Source: Methylobacterium nodulans ORS 2060
Lineage (GTDB): Bacteria > Pseudomonadota > Alphaproteobacteria > Rhizobiales > Beijerinckiaceae
Assembly (NCBI RefSeq): GCF_000022085.1
Contig: NC_011894.1
Location: forward strand, 5,354,001-5,418,000
Direction of reading: 5' to 3'
DNA: 64,000 nucleotides
Of the stretch, positions 35,737 through 43,612 are shown one piece after another (the first letter of the stretch is position 1; the number at the start of each line of letters is the position of its first letter). The notes beneath the pieces are model-generated. The model was not told the origin of the DNA. It searched no databases and was given only the letters and a program-made list of their open reading frames with translations. A program made the position numbers and the translations under genes.

Positions 35737-36342
35737 TCAGAGCTTCGCCTGGATCTTCCGGGCGATCTCGCCCAGGCGCTGCTCCAGCAGGGTCGGCACC
35801 TCGCAGACATAGGTCAGCGACTGGCTGCGCTCCTGGAAGATGCGCTTGTCCCAGGTGAAGCGGCTTTCGAGATCGGCGAGTTCCTTCGTCTCCTTCACGT
35901 CGGGCGAGGTCTTGATCTCGCTGATCTGGCTCGCCTCGTCGCGGATGCGCTCGGCCATGACGCGCTGGCCGCGGGCGTAGCGGCCGATGCCGGCCACCAC
36001 CTTGTCGCGCTCGCCGTTGATCAGCTCGAACACGCCCGCGAAGACACGGGTCAGGCGCTGCTGCTTCTCGGGGCCGGCCTTCTCGGCGAATTCGGAGAGG
36101 AGCGGGTCCACCTCCTCCAGCGGGGTCTTGCGGGAGGCGAGCTTCTGGGCGAGCTGGGCCGCCTCGCGGTCCTGGCCCCAGTCCTGGAGGGCCTGCGTCG
36201 GGTCGGGGCCGGTCCAGACGGCGCCGAAGCCGAGCGTCGAGACCTTGCGTTGCGGGCAGGGCCAGTCGGGATAGGGCTTCGGCTGCGCGAGGGCCGCCGA
36301 CGCGGCGGCGATCAGGGCGGCGGCAAGGAGCGAACGGAGCAT
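35737..36342 (-). CDS. lutG: Exported protein, last gene of the lut-like cluster
   Basis: A 201-aa secreted protein (signal LRSLLAAALIAAASAALAQ) with a helical body (residues 50-200) and a conserved-looking YPDWPCPQRKVSTLGFGAVW segment after the signal; two Cys (WPCPQ and YVCEV) could form a disulfide. No catalytic motif is recognised. It lies 19 bases after the permease gene and occupies the seventh place of the locus, equivalent to lutG of M. extorquens; the symbol is by position. Confidence 0.65.
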   Translation of the reverse strand: MLRSLLAAALIAAASAALAQPKPYPDWPCPQRKVSTLGFGAVWTGPDPTQALQDWGQDREAAQLAQKLASRKTPLEEVDPLLSEFAEKAGPEKQQRLTRVFAGVFELINGERDKVVAGIGRYARGQRVMAERIRDEASQISEIKTSPDVKETKELADLESRFTWDKRIFQERSQSLTYVCEVPTLLEQRLGEIARKIQAKL

Positions 36343-36361
36343 CGGACAATCCCGTGACGAT

Positions 36362-37240
36362 TCAGGCGGCCTCGCCCGCCGGACCGCCGCGCCGGGCGAG
36401 CAGGCCGCGGCCGGGGTCGTAGGCGATCACCGCCAGGACGAAGAAGAGGATCCCGGTCCCGAGCACGACCGCGCAGGAGACCGGGTTGAAGGCGCCGTAG
36501 AGGGCGAACCGGATCAGCTCGACCGCATGCGTGAAGGGGTTCGCCTGGCAGATCCAGTAGAGCGTCGCGCTCGACTCGTTCACCCGCCAGAGCGGATAGA
36601 GCGCCGAGGAGGCGAAGAACATCGGGAAGATCACGAAGTTCATCACGCTGGCAAAATTCTCCAGCTGGCGCACCAGCGAGGAGAGGAACAGGCCGATGGC
36701 CCCCAGCATCATCCCCGAGGCCAGGAAGGCCGGGAGGGCCGCGAGGTAGCCGATCAGCGGGATGTCCGTCTCCCAGAAGGCCGCGACGGCGAGGAAGACG
36801 TAGGCCTGGATGATCGAGACCGCGACGCCCGCTGCGAGCTTGGCGAAGAGCAGGCTCCAGCGCGGATAGGGGCTGGTGAGCAGCACCCGCATCGAGCCGA
36901 CCTCCCGGTCGTAGACCATCGAGAGCGAGGATTGCATGCCGTTGAAGAGCTGGATCATCGCCGCGAGGCCCGGCACGACGTAGACCTCGTAGAGCACGTA
37001 GGTCTCGTAGGGCGGCGTGATCGACAGGCCGAGCGTGTTGCGGAACCCGGCCGCAAAGATGAAGAGCCAGACGAGCGGGCGCACCAGGGCGGAGAAGAAC
37101 CGCTCCTTCTGGTTGAAGAAGCGCAGCAATTCCCGGCGCACGATGCCAAGGAAGCAGATCAGGTAGCCGGTTGCATCCAGGCGGCCGCGCACCGCGTGGG
37201 TCTCGGGCCCCGCGAGGGTGGGGGATGGCGCCTGGCTCAT
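36362..37240 (-). CDS. lutF: ABC transporter permease of the lut-like / PQQ-ADH-associated system
   Basis: A 292-aa ABC-2-type permease with six predicted spans (for example LVWLFIFAAGF, YVVPGLAAMIQLF, IIQAYVFLAVAAFW, ILFFVLAVIAYD) and the family loop DREVGSMRVLLTSPYPRW. It overlaps the ATPase gene by 4 bases (ATGA). It forms the membrane part of an ABC system that TIGRFAMs associates with PQQ-dependent alcohol dehydrogenases and that in M. extorquens is required for lanthanide uptake or homeostasis. Confidence 0.85.
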   Translation of the reverse strand: MSQAPSPTLAGPETHAVRGRLDATGYLICFLGIVRRELLRFFNQKERFFSALVRPLVWLFIFAAGFRNTLGLSITPPYETYVLYEVYVVPGLAAMIQLFNGMQSSLSMVYDREVGSMRVLLTSPYPRWSLLFAKLAAGVAVSIIQAYVFLAVAAFWETDIPLIGYLAALPAFLASGMMLGAIGLFLSSLVRQLENFASVMNFVIFPMFFASSALYPLWRVNESSATLYWICQANPFTHAVELIRFALYGAFNPVSCAVVLGTGILFFVLAVIAYDPGRGLLARRGGPAGEAA

Positions 37241-37986
37241 GCGACCTGCCTCCGGCCGGGCTCCGCCACCATCTGGCGGAAGGAGGTTTCGAGGGAGCCC
37301 GAGGGTTCGCTCAGCGCGCCGGCGAGGCCCCGGGCCACGACGTTGCCCCGATGCAGGACCACGACGCGGTCCTGGGGCTCGATCTCGTCGAAGATATGGG
37401 TCGCCCAGAGCACCGAGAGCCCCTCCTCGCGCACCAGCGCGCGCACGATGGCGACGATGTCCGAGCGCGCTTCGAGGTCGAGGCCGACGGTCGGCTCATC
37501 GAGGAGCAGGAGATCGGGCGAGTGGATCAGGGCGCGGGCGATCTCGATCCGCCGCGACTGCCCGCCCGAGAGCGTGCGGATCTTGTCGTCCCGCCGCTCC
37601 AGCAGGCCGACGCGGGTGAGGAGAGCGGCGATGCGGGCCTCCGCGGCCCTGCGGGCGATGCCGTGGAGGGCGGCGTGATAGAGGAGGTTCTGGCGTACCG
37701 TCAGATCGGTGTCGAGGGTGCGCGCCTGGAACACGACGCCGAGCCGGGCGAGCGCCCGCGAGGGTTCGCGGCGCAGATCGTGGCCGAAGATCGCCACCGC
37801 CCCGTCCTGGTTGTGGTAGAGGCGGGTGACGACCGAGAACAGCGTGGTCTTGCCCGCGCCGTTCGGGCCCAGCAGCGCCACGAACTGTCCCCTCGGCACC
37901 TGCAGCGAGACATCGTCCAGGGCCGCGCGGCTGCCGAAGCGGTGGCTGACATGCTCGACACTCAGCGCGGGAGCGGCCGTGCTCAT
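37237..37986 (-). CDS. lutE: ABC transporter ATPase of the lut-like / PQQ-ADH-associated system
   Basis: A 249-aa ATPase: Walker A GPNGAGKTT (residues about 40-48), Q-loop VVFQARTLD, signature LSGGQSRRIEIARAL, Walker B LLLLDEPTVGLD and the switch His in WATHIFDEI. It resembles the ATP-binding subunit family of the PQQ-dependent alcohol dehydrogenase system. Start and stop overlap both neighbours by 4 bases, so lutD-E-F are tightly coupled. Confidence 0.88.
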   Translation of the reverse strand: MSTAAPALSVEHVSHRFGSRAALDDVSLQVPRGQFVALLGPNGAGKTTLFSVVTRLYHNQDGAVAIFGHDLRREPSRALARLGVVFQARTLDTDLTVRQNLLYHAALHGIARRAAEARIAALLTRVGLLERRDDKIRTLSGGQSRRIEIARALIHSPDLLLLDEPTVGLDLEARSDIVAIVRALVREEGLSVLWATHIFDEIEPQDRVVVLHRGNVVARGLAGALSEPSGSLETSFRQMVAEPGRRQVA

Positions 37987-38222
37987 CGGCCGAGGGCCTT
38001 GCGGGCGTCCCGGACCGCGTCCACACATTCGTTGAACTCGCCCTCGCCCTGCTCGCGCTCGGCCACGCGCAGGGCCTTCCTGAGGCTGCGCTGAAGCGAC
38101 TCGGCGGGCGGCTTGGCGAGCTCGGCCCGGATCATGGTGATGCCGTCGCGGCATTCCGACTCGTCGTCGGCGCGGGCGGCGCCGGCCGCAAGGCAGGCCA
38201 GCAGGCAGAGGGTCAGGCGCAT
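37983..38222 (-). CDS. lutD: Small exported protein of the lut-like cluster
   Basis: A 79-aa protein with a signal peptide (LTLCLLACLAAGAARA) and a mature helical hairpin of about 60 residues with two Cys (SECRDG and NECVDA) spaced for one disulfide and many acidic residues. No known fold motif is seen. Acidic character might suit metal binding, but that is a guess. The symbol is by gene order. Confidence 0.6.
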   Translation of the reverse strand: MRLTLCLLACLAAGAARADDESECRDGITMIRAELAKPPAESLQRSLRKALRVAEREQGEGEFNECVDAVRDARKALGR

Positions 38223-38289
38223 CGGGGTTCCGGTTTCCTCCTGATTTTGCGGCTCATGTAGGATGGCTCGGCCGCGGGTGAAACGGCCG

Positions 38290-38724
38290 TCACTTCACGA
38301 TGAAGCGCCCGGTCATGCCGCGGCTCTCCAGGCCCTGGACGAACCACGGGAACTCGCCGGCCCGCACGGTCACGAACTCCACCTCCATCGTGCCCTGGTC
38401 GTCGAACTCCAGGTGATGGGGCGGCCCAGCCATGTGGACTTCGAGGTGGTTGACGATGATCTGATTCATCCAGACGCCGCGGAAGAACTCGGGCGCGAAG
38501 AACTTGTACTCCTTCTGGCCCTTGGCGGTGATGCGCAGCCGGTAGGCCTTGCCCGCCTCCATTTCGATGTCCTTGGCAGAGACCGCGTAGTCGTTGCCCT
38601 GATCGTCGCCGAGGACGAGGTCGGGCAGATCGGTGCGCCCCTTGGTGAGGTCGCGGGCGGAGGCCGGGAGGGCGGCGCACAGGAGAGAAGCGGCGAGGCC
38701 GGCGATGCGGAGGGGCGTGTGCAT
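38290..38724 (-). CDS. lutC: Cupredoxin-like exported protein of the lut-like cluster
   Basis: A 144-aa exported protein (signal IAGLAASLLCAALPASARDL). The mature part is a beta-sandwich of cupredoxin type (YRLRITAKGQKEYKFFAPEF, VWMNQIIVNHLEVHM, MEVEFVTVRAGEFPWFVQGL, MTGRFIVK). The normal type-1 copper set (Cys-His-Met at the C-terminus) is not present, so it is a structural relative that may bind a different metal or none. The symbol is by gene order. Confidence 0.68.
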   Translation of the reverse strand: MHTPLRIAGLAASLLCAALPASARDLTKGRTDLPDLVLGDDQGNDYAVSAKDIEMEAGKAYRLRITAKGQKEYKFFAPEFFRGVWMNQIIVNHLEVHMAGPPHHLEFDDQGTMEVEFVTVRAGEFPWFVQGLESRGMTGRFIVK

Positions 38725-38773
38725 GGGGCTTTCCAGATGGCAGGTCGTCGATCGCGATGATGCTGGAAGCGCG

Positions 38774-38805
38774 GGATCCCCTCTCCCAAACGGGAGAGGG
38801 GATCC
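38774..38805. repeat. Perfect 14-bp palindrome, solo core of the long repeats
   Basis: GGATCCCCTCTCCC (38774-38787) pairs perfectly with 38792-38805 around AAAC, in the 127-base gap between lutC-like and lutB-like genes. The same CCCCTCTCCC/GGGAGAGGGG hairpin forms the arm cores of repeats A and B. It could partially terminate or stabilise the lut mRNA here. Confidence 0.75.
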
Positions 38806-38851
38806 CCGTGCTGCCCGCGCCTCACTGTGAAACCGTGAAATGTCAGGGTCG

Positions 38852-39844
38852 CTATTGCGGCGAGACCACCACGCCCCAGGGCAGAAGGCCCACCGGAATG
38901 CTCTTCACCACCTTCAGGTTCTCGACATCGATCACCGAGACGTCGTTCGAGGTGCCGTTCGTCGTGAAGAGCTGCTTCTGGTCGGGCGTGAAGGCGAGCT
39001 GCCAGACGCGCTGGCCGACCGGCAGGTACTTCTCGACCTCGTAGGTCCTGGCGTCGATCACCGCCACCCGGTTCGCCGGGCCGAGCGCCACGAAGGCGCG
39101 GGTGCCGTCCCGGGTGAGGCGCACGCCGACCGGCTGGATCTGCTCGTCGGTCACGCCCGGGATCTTGAAGGAAATCTTCCTCACCACCTTGCGCGCCGCG
39201 ACGTCGATCACCGAGACGGTGCCGCCGACCTCCGCCGAGACCCAGAGCCACTTCCCGTCCGCCGAGAACTCGGCGAAGCGCGGCCGGGCATCGACCAGCA
39301 CGTTGTCGATCACTTGATGCGTCGTGGTGTCGATGAAGTGGGCCATGTTGGTGGTCTCGGAGGTGTTCACCAGGACCTTGCCGTCGGGGCTGAGGCCCAT
39401 GCCCTCCGGCTCGACGCCCACCGGGATCTCGGCGACGATGCGGTTCTTCTCGACGTCGAGCACCGTGACCTGGCTGTCATCCTCATTGGCGATGTAGAGC
39501 GGATTGCCGCTCGGATGCAGGATGAACAGCTCCGGATCCGGCCCCGAGCGCAGGGACTTGGTGATCTTGCCGGTCGCCGTGTCGACGACATCGATGCGGT
39601 CGTCGTCGCTGGCGCAGACGAAGAGCTGCTTGCCGTCGTGGCTGATGGTCACGCCGCGCGGCCGCCGCCCCACCGGCCAGGTCGCGGTCACCTGCAGGGT
39701 CGTCGAGTCGATGACGCTGACCGAATTGCCCTTCTCGTTGGTCACGTAGACCGTGTAGGCCCGGGCGGGCGCCGCGGCGACCACGCCAAGGCCGAGCATT
39801 ACGGCCCCGATGGCGAGCGCGTCCCTCATCCGGTGGCGGCTCAT
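38852..39844 (-). CDS. lutB: Exported YVTN beta-propeller protein (PQQ-dependent catabolism-associated)
   Basis: A 330-aa exported seven-bladed propeller: signal (AIGAVMLGLGVVAAAPARAY), then regular YVTN-type repeats (YVTNEKGNSVSVIDSTT, IANEDDSQVTVLDVEKN, GTVSVIDVAARKVVRK, NRVAVIDARTYEVEKYLPVG, SNDVSVIDVENLKVVKSIPVG). It matches the PQQ-dependent catabolism-associated propeller family found with this ABC system. It probably acts in the periplasm with the binding protein encoded just upstream. The symbol is by gene order. Confidence 0.75.
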   Translation of the reverse strand: MSRHRMRDALAIGAVMLGLGVVAAAPARAYTVYVTNEKGNSVSVIDSTTLQVTATWPVGRRPRGVTISHDGKQLFVCASDDDRIDVVDTATGKITKSLRSGPDPELFILHPSGNPLYIANEDDSQVTVLDVEKNRIVAEIPVGVEPEGMGLSPDGKVLVNTSETTNMAHFIDTTTHQVIDNVLVDARPRFAEFSADGKWLWVSAEVGGTVSVIDVAARKVVRKISFKIPGVTDEQIQPVGVRLTRDGTRAFVALGPANRVAVIDARTYEVEKYLPVGQRVWQLAFTPDQKQLFTTNGTSNDVSVIDVENLKVVKSIPVGLLPWGVVVSPQ

Positions 39845-39946
39845 TCCGTTTCTCTCCCCGTGTTCCGTCCAGAGGCCCGTCGAGGGCTCGAAGGCCCGTA
39901 TAGGTCCGTTTCCCGCCTGATGCCGCAGGGCGCGCCGTCCGGCGCC

Positions 39947-41221
39947 TCACGATTTCGACAGCTTGCACTGGCTCTCGGGCTGGTCGAAGCCGAGCGTGTC
40001 GAGGGGCGTGCGCTGGTGCAGGTAGCCCTGCTCGGGCGCAACCGCCACGAGAGCGCTCGGCTGCACCAGCAGGATCGGCTGCCGGAGCTGGTGGTCCCAG
40101 GGGCGGAAGCTCAAGGCCACGCCCTTGTAGGCCGGCAGGCTGAAGGCCGGATCGGCGAGGAAACGGCCGAGCAAAGCCGCATCGGCGCTCTTCGCCTGAA
40201 GCGCCGCCTCGCCGACCGCGCGGATCGCCGTCCAGACCTGGTAGTCGAGGGGGCGCATCAGCCGTCCCGTGAGGCGCCGGAAGCGGTTCTGCGCCTGGGC
40301 GGCGCCCCAGACCTCGAGGGTCGGGTGCCAGGTCGTCGGGAACAGGCCCTGCGTGCCGACCACGGGCCGCGGATCGGCGGTGTGGAAGGGAACGTAGTCG
40401 CCGAAATCCCCCGCCTCGTCCGCCACCACCGCCACGTCGTAGTCGAGCCCCCGGGTGAAGACGAGGGCCTCGGCGCGGGTCGGCGTGTCGCCGCGGGCCC
40501 GGGCGAGCGGGCCGAAGGTCCAGGGCTTCTCCGCCGCGATCTGGAGCCCGAATTTCTTCGCCGAGCGCTTCAGGGCCTCGGCCCAGAGCCTGTCGCCCTC
40601 CTGCGGCCCGACGATCAGGAAGAGCTTGCGCCAGCGCATGAAGGCGAGGAACTGCACCAGTGCGTCGGTCTGCATCGCCCGGCTCGGGGCGATGTGGAAG
40701 AGGTTGCTCCGGCAATCGGCCGCGCGCAGGCGGTCGTCCGGCGCGGCGGCGTTGAACAGCACCACGCCCGAATCCTTGAGGGCGTCCGCCACCGCGAGCA
40801 CCTCGGGTCCGGTGAGGGCCAGCACGATGAAGCGCACGCCCCGGTCGGCGAGGTCCCGGGCGGCCGCCACGGGATCCTTCGGCGGCGGCTCGCCCGGACG
40901 CGGGTTGGCGAGGGCCACCTCCTCCAGGGCGTAGACCTGCTTGGTGAAGCGGCCGGTCGCGTTGTTGTCGCGCACCGCCATGCGGGCGCCCGCCACGCCC
41001 TCGTCCCCGGGCACGGCCTGCGCGTCGTAGGAGGAGGGCGCGTCCTGCGGCCGGTAGACGAGGCCGATGCGGATCTCGGTGGCGCCGGGCGGAGCCACCT
41101 CGGCGGCGGGCGGGGCCGCCGGCGCGGGCTGGGCGAGGGACGGAAGCGGCCCCGAAGCGGCCAGGAGCGCCGCCGAGAGAAGACCGGTCCGCCAGAGGAG
41201 AGCGCGTGGAGAAGGGGCCAT
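39947..41221 (-). CDS. lutA: ABC transporter substrate-binding protein, PQQ-ADH-associated
   Basis: A 424-aa type-1 periplasmic-binding protein: signal (SAALLAASGPLPSLAQPAPA), a Pro/Ala-rich linker, then IRIGLVYRPQDAPSSYDAQA, FIVLALTGPEVLAVADALKD, FLAFMRWRKLFLIVGPQEGD and DYDVAVVADEAGDFGDYVPF. The combination fits the substrate-binding family of the PQQ-dependent alcohol dehydrogenase system. It is the first gene of the seven-gene run; a candidate promoter TTGAGA-N17-GTAGCG lies at about 41229-41257 on the minus strand. The ligand is not shown by sequence. Confidence 0.85.
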   Translation of the reverse strand: MAPSPRALLWRTGLLSAALLAASGPLPSLAQPAPAAPPAAEVAPPGATEIRIGLVYRPQDAPSSYDAQAVPGDEGVAGARMAVRDNNATGRFTKQVYALEEVALANPRPGEPPPKDPVAAARDLADRGVRFIVLALTGPEVLAVADALKDSGVVLFNAAAPDDRLRAADCRSNLFHIAPSRAMQTDALVQFLAFMRWRKLFLIVGPQEGDRLWAEALKRSAKKFGLQIAAEKPWTFGPLARARGDTPTRAEALVFTRGLDYDVAVVADEAGDFGDYVPFHTADPRPVVGTQGLFPTTWHPTLEVWGAAQAQNRFRRLTGRLMRPLDYQVWTAIRAVGEAALQAKSADAALLGRFLADPAFSLPAYKGVALSFRPWDHQLRQPILLVQPSALVAVAPEQGYLHQRTPLDTLGFDQPESQCKLSKS

Positions 41222-41389
41222 GCGGGCCGCACGCTACCAAGAATTCTCGCGCGATCTCAACGTCTTATCGCTAAGGGAAACTTAAGTTGAAGGTGCCCCC
41301 GCCGCACCCGAAAGTTCAAGGCGGTGCCGGCGGGACAATCCCCGCCCGCTCCGTTGCGCCCGCCTCGCCCGTCATGGCAGTGTCCGCCG

Positions 41390-41914
41390 ATGTTGCCGGC
41401 CCGCCTCATCCTCCTCGCCGCCCTGGTGCTGCCGGGCGCCCTGCGGCCGGGCGTCGCCCTGGCCGCGCCCGAGAAGGCGGCGGTGTTCGGGATCGAACTC
41501 CTCGATCCCGGGGTTGTGGGCGGACGTCCCCCTCGCCCGGAGGAGTCGCGGCGCCTCGCGCTCGCCACGGACGAGCTGCGCAAGGCGGTGGCGGCGCAGG
41601 GTGCGGTCGAATCCGTCGATCTCGCGCCCCAGGCGGCCGAGATCCGCAAGGAGGCGCCGCTCTACAAGTGCGAGGGCTGCGCCGAGCGCATCGCCAGGGA
41701 GGCGGGCGCGAGCCTCGCGATCTACGGCTACGTCCAGCGCAACACCAACCAGATCCTCAACCTCAGCATCACCATCTCGGACGCCGAGAACGGGAAGGTG
41801 CTGCGCGGCGGCCAGGTGGTGATCCGCGGCGACACGGACGAGACCTGGCTTCACAGCGTGCGCTGGCTGGTGAAGAACCGCCTCTTCGCCGAACCCCTGC
41901 CGAACCGGTCCTGA
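41390..41914 (+). CDS. DUF3280/DUF2380-type exported protein, divergent from lutA-like gene
   Basis: A 174-aa exported protein: signal (RLILLAALVLPGALRPGVAL), then AVFGIELLDPGVVG, a helical part with two Cys (YKCEGCAERIAREAG), and a beta-rich end (LAIYGYVQRNTNQILNLSIT, GGQVVIRGDTDETW). Proteins of this kind recur beside PQQ-associated ABC loci. The ATG at 41390 directly precedes the signal; an earlier in-frame ATG exists. It is 2 bases from the MfnB-like start, so it is co-transcribed with the cofactor genes. Confidence 0.75.
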   Translation: MLPARLILLAALVLPGALRPGVALAAPEKAAVFGIELLDPGVVGGRPPRPEESRRLALATDELRKAVAAQGAVESVDLAPQAAEIRKEAPLYKCEGCAERIAREAGASLAIYGYVQRNTNQILNLSITISDAENGKVLRGGQVVIRGDTDETWLHSVRWLVKNRLFAEPLPNRS

Positions 41915-41916
41915 TC

Positions 41917-42633
41917 GTGCCCCACCCCCTGTCCCCCGCTGCCCCGGACCGCCCGCGGGTGCGGCTCCTCGTGAGCGTGCGCGACGCGGACGAGGCGGCC
42001 CTCGCCCGCGCTGAGGGCGCCGACCTCGTCGACGCCAAGGATCCCGCTCGCGGGGCGCTCGGGGCCCTGCCCGCCGACAGCGTCCGGGCCATCGTGGCAG
42101 CGGCAGCGGGCGGACTCACCAGCGCGGTCGCGGGCGAGCCGGCGGATGCGGCGGAGGCCGCCGCAATGCTGGCGGCGCTCGGCGGCACCGGCGCCGACTT
42201 CCTGAAGATCGCGCTCCCGCCCGGCCTCCCCGTCTCGGAGCTGACCCTGCCGGCCGGTCCGCCCGTGATCGCGGTCCTGTTCGCGGAGGATCGTCCGAGC
42301 CCGGAGATGATGCCGGCCCTGGCCGCGGCCGGGTTCCGCGGCGCCATGATCGACACGCGCGGCAAGGACGGGCGGCGCCTCACCGATCACCTCGCCCTGC
42401 CCCACCTCGCCGCCTTCGCGGCCTCCTGCCGGCGCCTCGGGCTGCTCTCGGGGCTTGCGGGCTCGCTCGCCCTCGACGACATCCCGGTGCTGCTTCCCCT
42501 CGCGCCCGGCTATCTCGGCTTCCGGGGCGGCTTGTGCGCGGCAAGCGACCGGCGCACGAGTCTCGATCCCGCGCGCATCGCCGAGGCGGCGCGACGCCTC
42601 GCCGCGGCTGCGGTCCGCCCGACAGCGGCGTAA
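41917..42633 (+). CDS. mfnB: (5-formylfuran-3-yl)methyl phosphate synthase, MfnB-like
   Basis: A 238-aa TIM-barrel enzyme of the DUF556 family, which in archaea condenses two glyceraldehyde 3-phosphates to 4-HFC-P, the furan of methanofuran; methylotrophic bacteria use it for methylofuran. Seen: RLLVSVRDADEAALA, EGADLVDAKDPARGALGAL, FLKIALP, MIDTRGKDGRRLTDHL and GLAGSLALDDIPVLL, with the conserved Lys residues in DAKDP and FLKIA. No ATG is available; the GTG at 41917 is 2 bases after the previous stop. Confidence 0.9.
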   Translation: MPHPLSPAAPDRPRVRLLVSVRDADEAALARAEGADLVDAKDPARGALGALPADSVRAIVAAAAGGLTSAVAGEPADAAEAAAMLAALGGTGADFLKIALPPGLPVSELTLPAGPPVIAVLFAEDRPSPEMMPALAAAGFRGAMIDTRGKDGRRLTDHLALPHLAAFAASCRRLGLLSGLAGSLALDDIPVLLPLAPGYLGFRGGLCAASDRRTSLDPARIAEAARRLAAAAVRPTAA

Positions 42634-42643
42634 GGACCCCGGC

Positions 42644-43258
42644 ATGGCGCCCGGTCTCAGCGTGGTGAAGCTCGGCGGCAGCCTGACGGCGGATGCCGTG
42701 CGGCTGCGCACGGTGCTGCGCGGGCTGGCGGACGGGGCCGAGGGGCCCGCCGTGATCGTGCCGGGCGGCGGCCCGCTGGCGGAGGCGGTGCGGAAAGCTC
42801 AAGCGGCCCTCGCCTTCGACGACGCGCTCGCCCATCGCCTCGCCCTCGACGCGATGAGCGGCATGGCCCGGATCCTTCAGGCGCTCGAACCGCGGCTCAC
42901 GGTGTCGGTCGATCCCGCGGCGGATCTCCGCCGGGGGCGCGTGCCGGTCTGGGATCCTGCGCTGCTGAAGGACGGGCATGCGGACATCCCGGAGTGCTGG
43001 GAGGTGACCTCGGACAGCCTCGCGCTCTGGCTCGCCGCGGAACTCGGGGCAGAACGCTGCGTGCTGGTGAAGTCGGCGGAGGCCGGGGATCCGGCGACCG
43101 AGGGCTTGGTGGACGCGGCCTTCCCGCGCTTCGCGCGGCGCTTCTGCGGCGAGATCGTGCTGCGTGGCCCGCGGAGCGAGCGGAGCTGGACGCCCGACGC
43201 GTCGTTCCGCATCGACGACGCTGTCGCGCCGAGGCTCCCGGCGCATGCGGGAGCCTGA
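42644..43258 (+). CDS. Amino acid kinase-fold enzyme, MfnE-like
   Basis: A 204-aa kinase of the carbamate/aspartate kinase fold: VVKLGGSLT at the N-terminus (phosphate-binding Lys), VIVPGGGPLAEAVR near 37, LDAMSGMARILQAL, VTSDSLALWLAAEL and CVLVKSAEAGDP. In archaea the related MfnE phosphorylates aminomethylfuran phosphate after MfnB; 10 bases downstream of mfnB, the same role in methylofuran synthesis is likely. The C-terminus is shorter than that of many amino acid kinases. Confidence 0.82.
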   Translation: MAPGLSVVKLGGSLTADAVRLRTVLRGLADGAEGPAVIVPGGGPLAEAVRKAQAALAFDDALAHRLALDAMSGMARILQALEPRLTVSVDPAADLRRGRVPVWDPALLKDGHADIPECWEVTSDSLALWLAAELGAERCVLVKSAEAGDPATEGLVDAAFPRFARRFCGEIVLRGPRSERSWTPDASFRIDDAVAPRLPAHAGA

Positions 43259-43360
43259 GATGCGCGGGACCGCCATCGCCTTCGCCATCCCGTCCCTCGT
43301 CCTAAGGTACCGCAGCGCCGGCGGCCCCGAAGGAGGGCTCCAGTGGAGCGCGACAGGGAT

Positions 43361-43398
43361 GCTTCGAGGCTCGCTTCGCCAGCACCTCAGCATGAGGA
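43361..43398. repeat. 38-base intergenic repeat, copy 1
   Basis: Begins GCTTCGAGGCTCGCTTCGCC and ends CACCTCAGCATGAGGA. It is 35/38 identical to the copy at 43443-43480. It has internal dyads (CGAGGC/GCTTCG-type and CCTCAGCATGAGG). The CTCAGCATGAGG core resembles intergenic palindromes widespread in Rhizobiales. Confidence 0.7.
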
Positions 43399-43442
43399 CC
43401 GCTGGTCCAAGGCTCTGGTGGATGGGAAATCGGTTCAGGGGG

Positions 43443-43480
43443 GCTTCGAGGCGCGCTTCGCGCGCACCTCAGCATGAGGA
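43443..43480. repeat. 38-base intergenic repeat, copy 2
   Basis: Begins GCTTCGAGGCGCGCTTCGCG and ends CACCTCAGCATGAGGA. It differs from copy 1 at three positions, all in the middle. Same orientation, 82 bases apart start to start. Confidence 0.7.
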
Positions 43481-43612
43481 GCGGGGCGGCCTCCACGCAG
43501 GTCAGGTTCGATTGAGGACTCGTCGAGGCGCGCAAGCCTCCGCAGGCATGCCCCCCGCTCGCACGGAAAGATTCCCCGCCTTGTCCGCGCCTCAGATCCG
43601 CATGGGCTGCCC

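Larger units (their letters stand above)
43259..43612. other. Intergenic region with two copies of a short repeat
   Basis: A 354-base gap interrupting the cofactor operon. It holds two copies of a 38-base repeat (entered separately) and otherwise low-information G+C-rich sequence. The next gene starts at 43613 with no clear promoter seen. Confidence 0.55.

Noticed and set aside
38290..38724. Blue copper protein (azurin/plastocyanin type)
   Set aside because: The fold looks cupredoxin-like, but the C-terminal Cys-His-Met copper ligands are not present.
43361..43480. CRISPR array
   Set aside because: Only two repeat copies, no regular spacer series and no cas gene; they are ordinary intergenic repeats.
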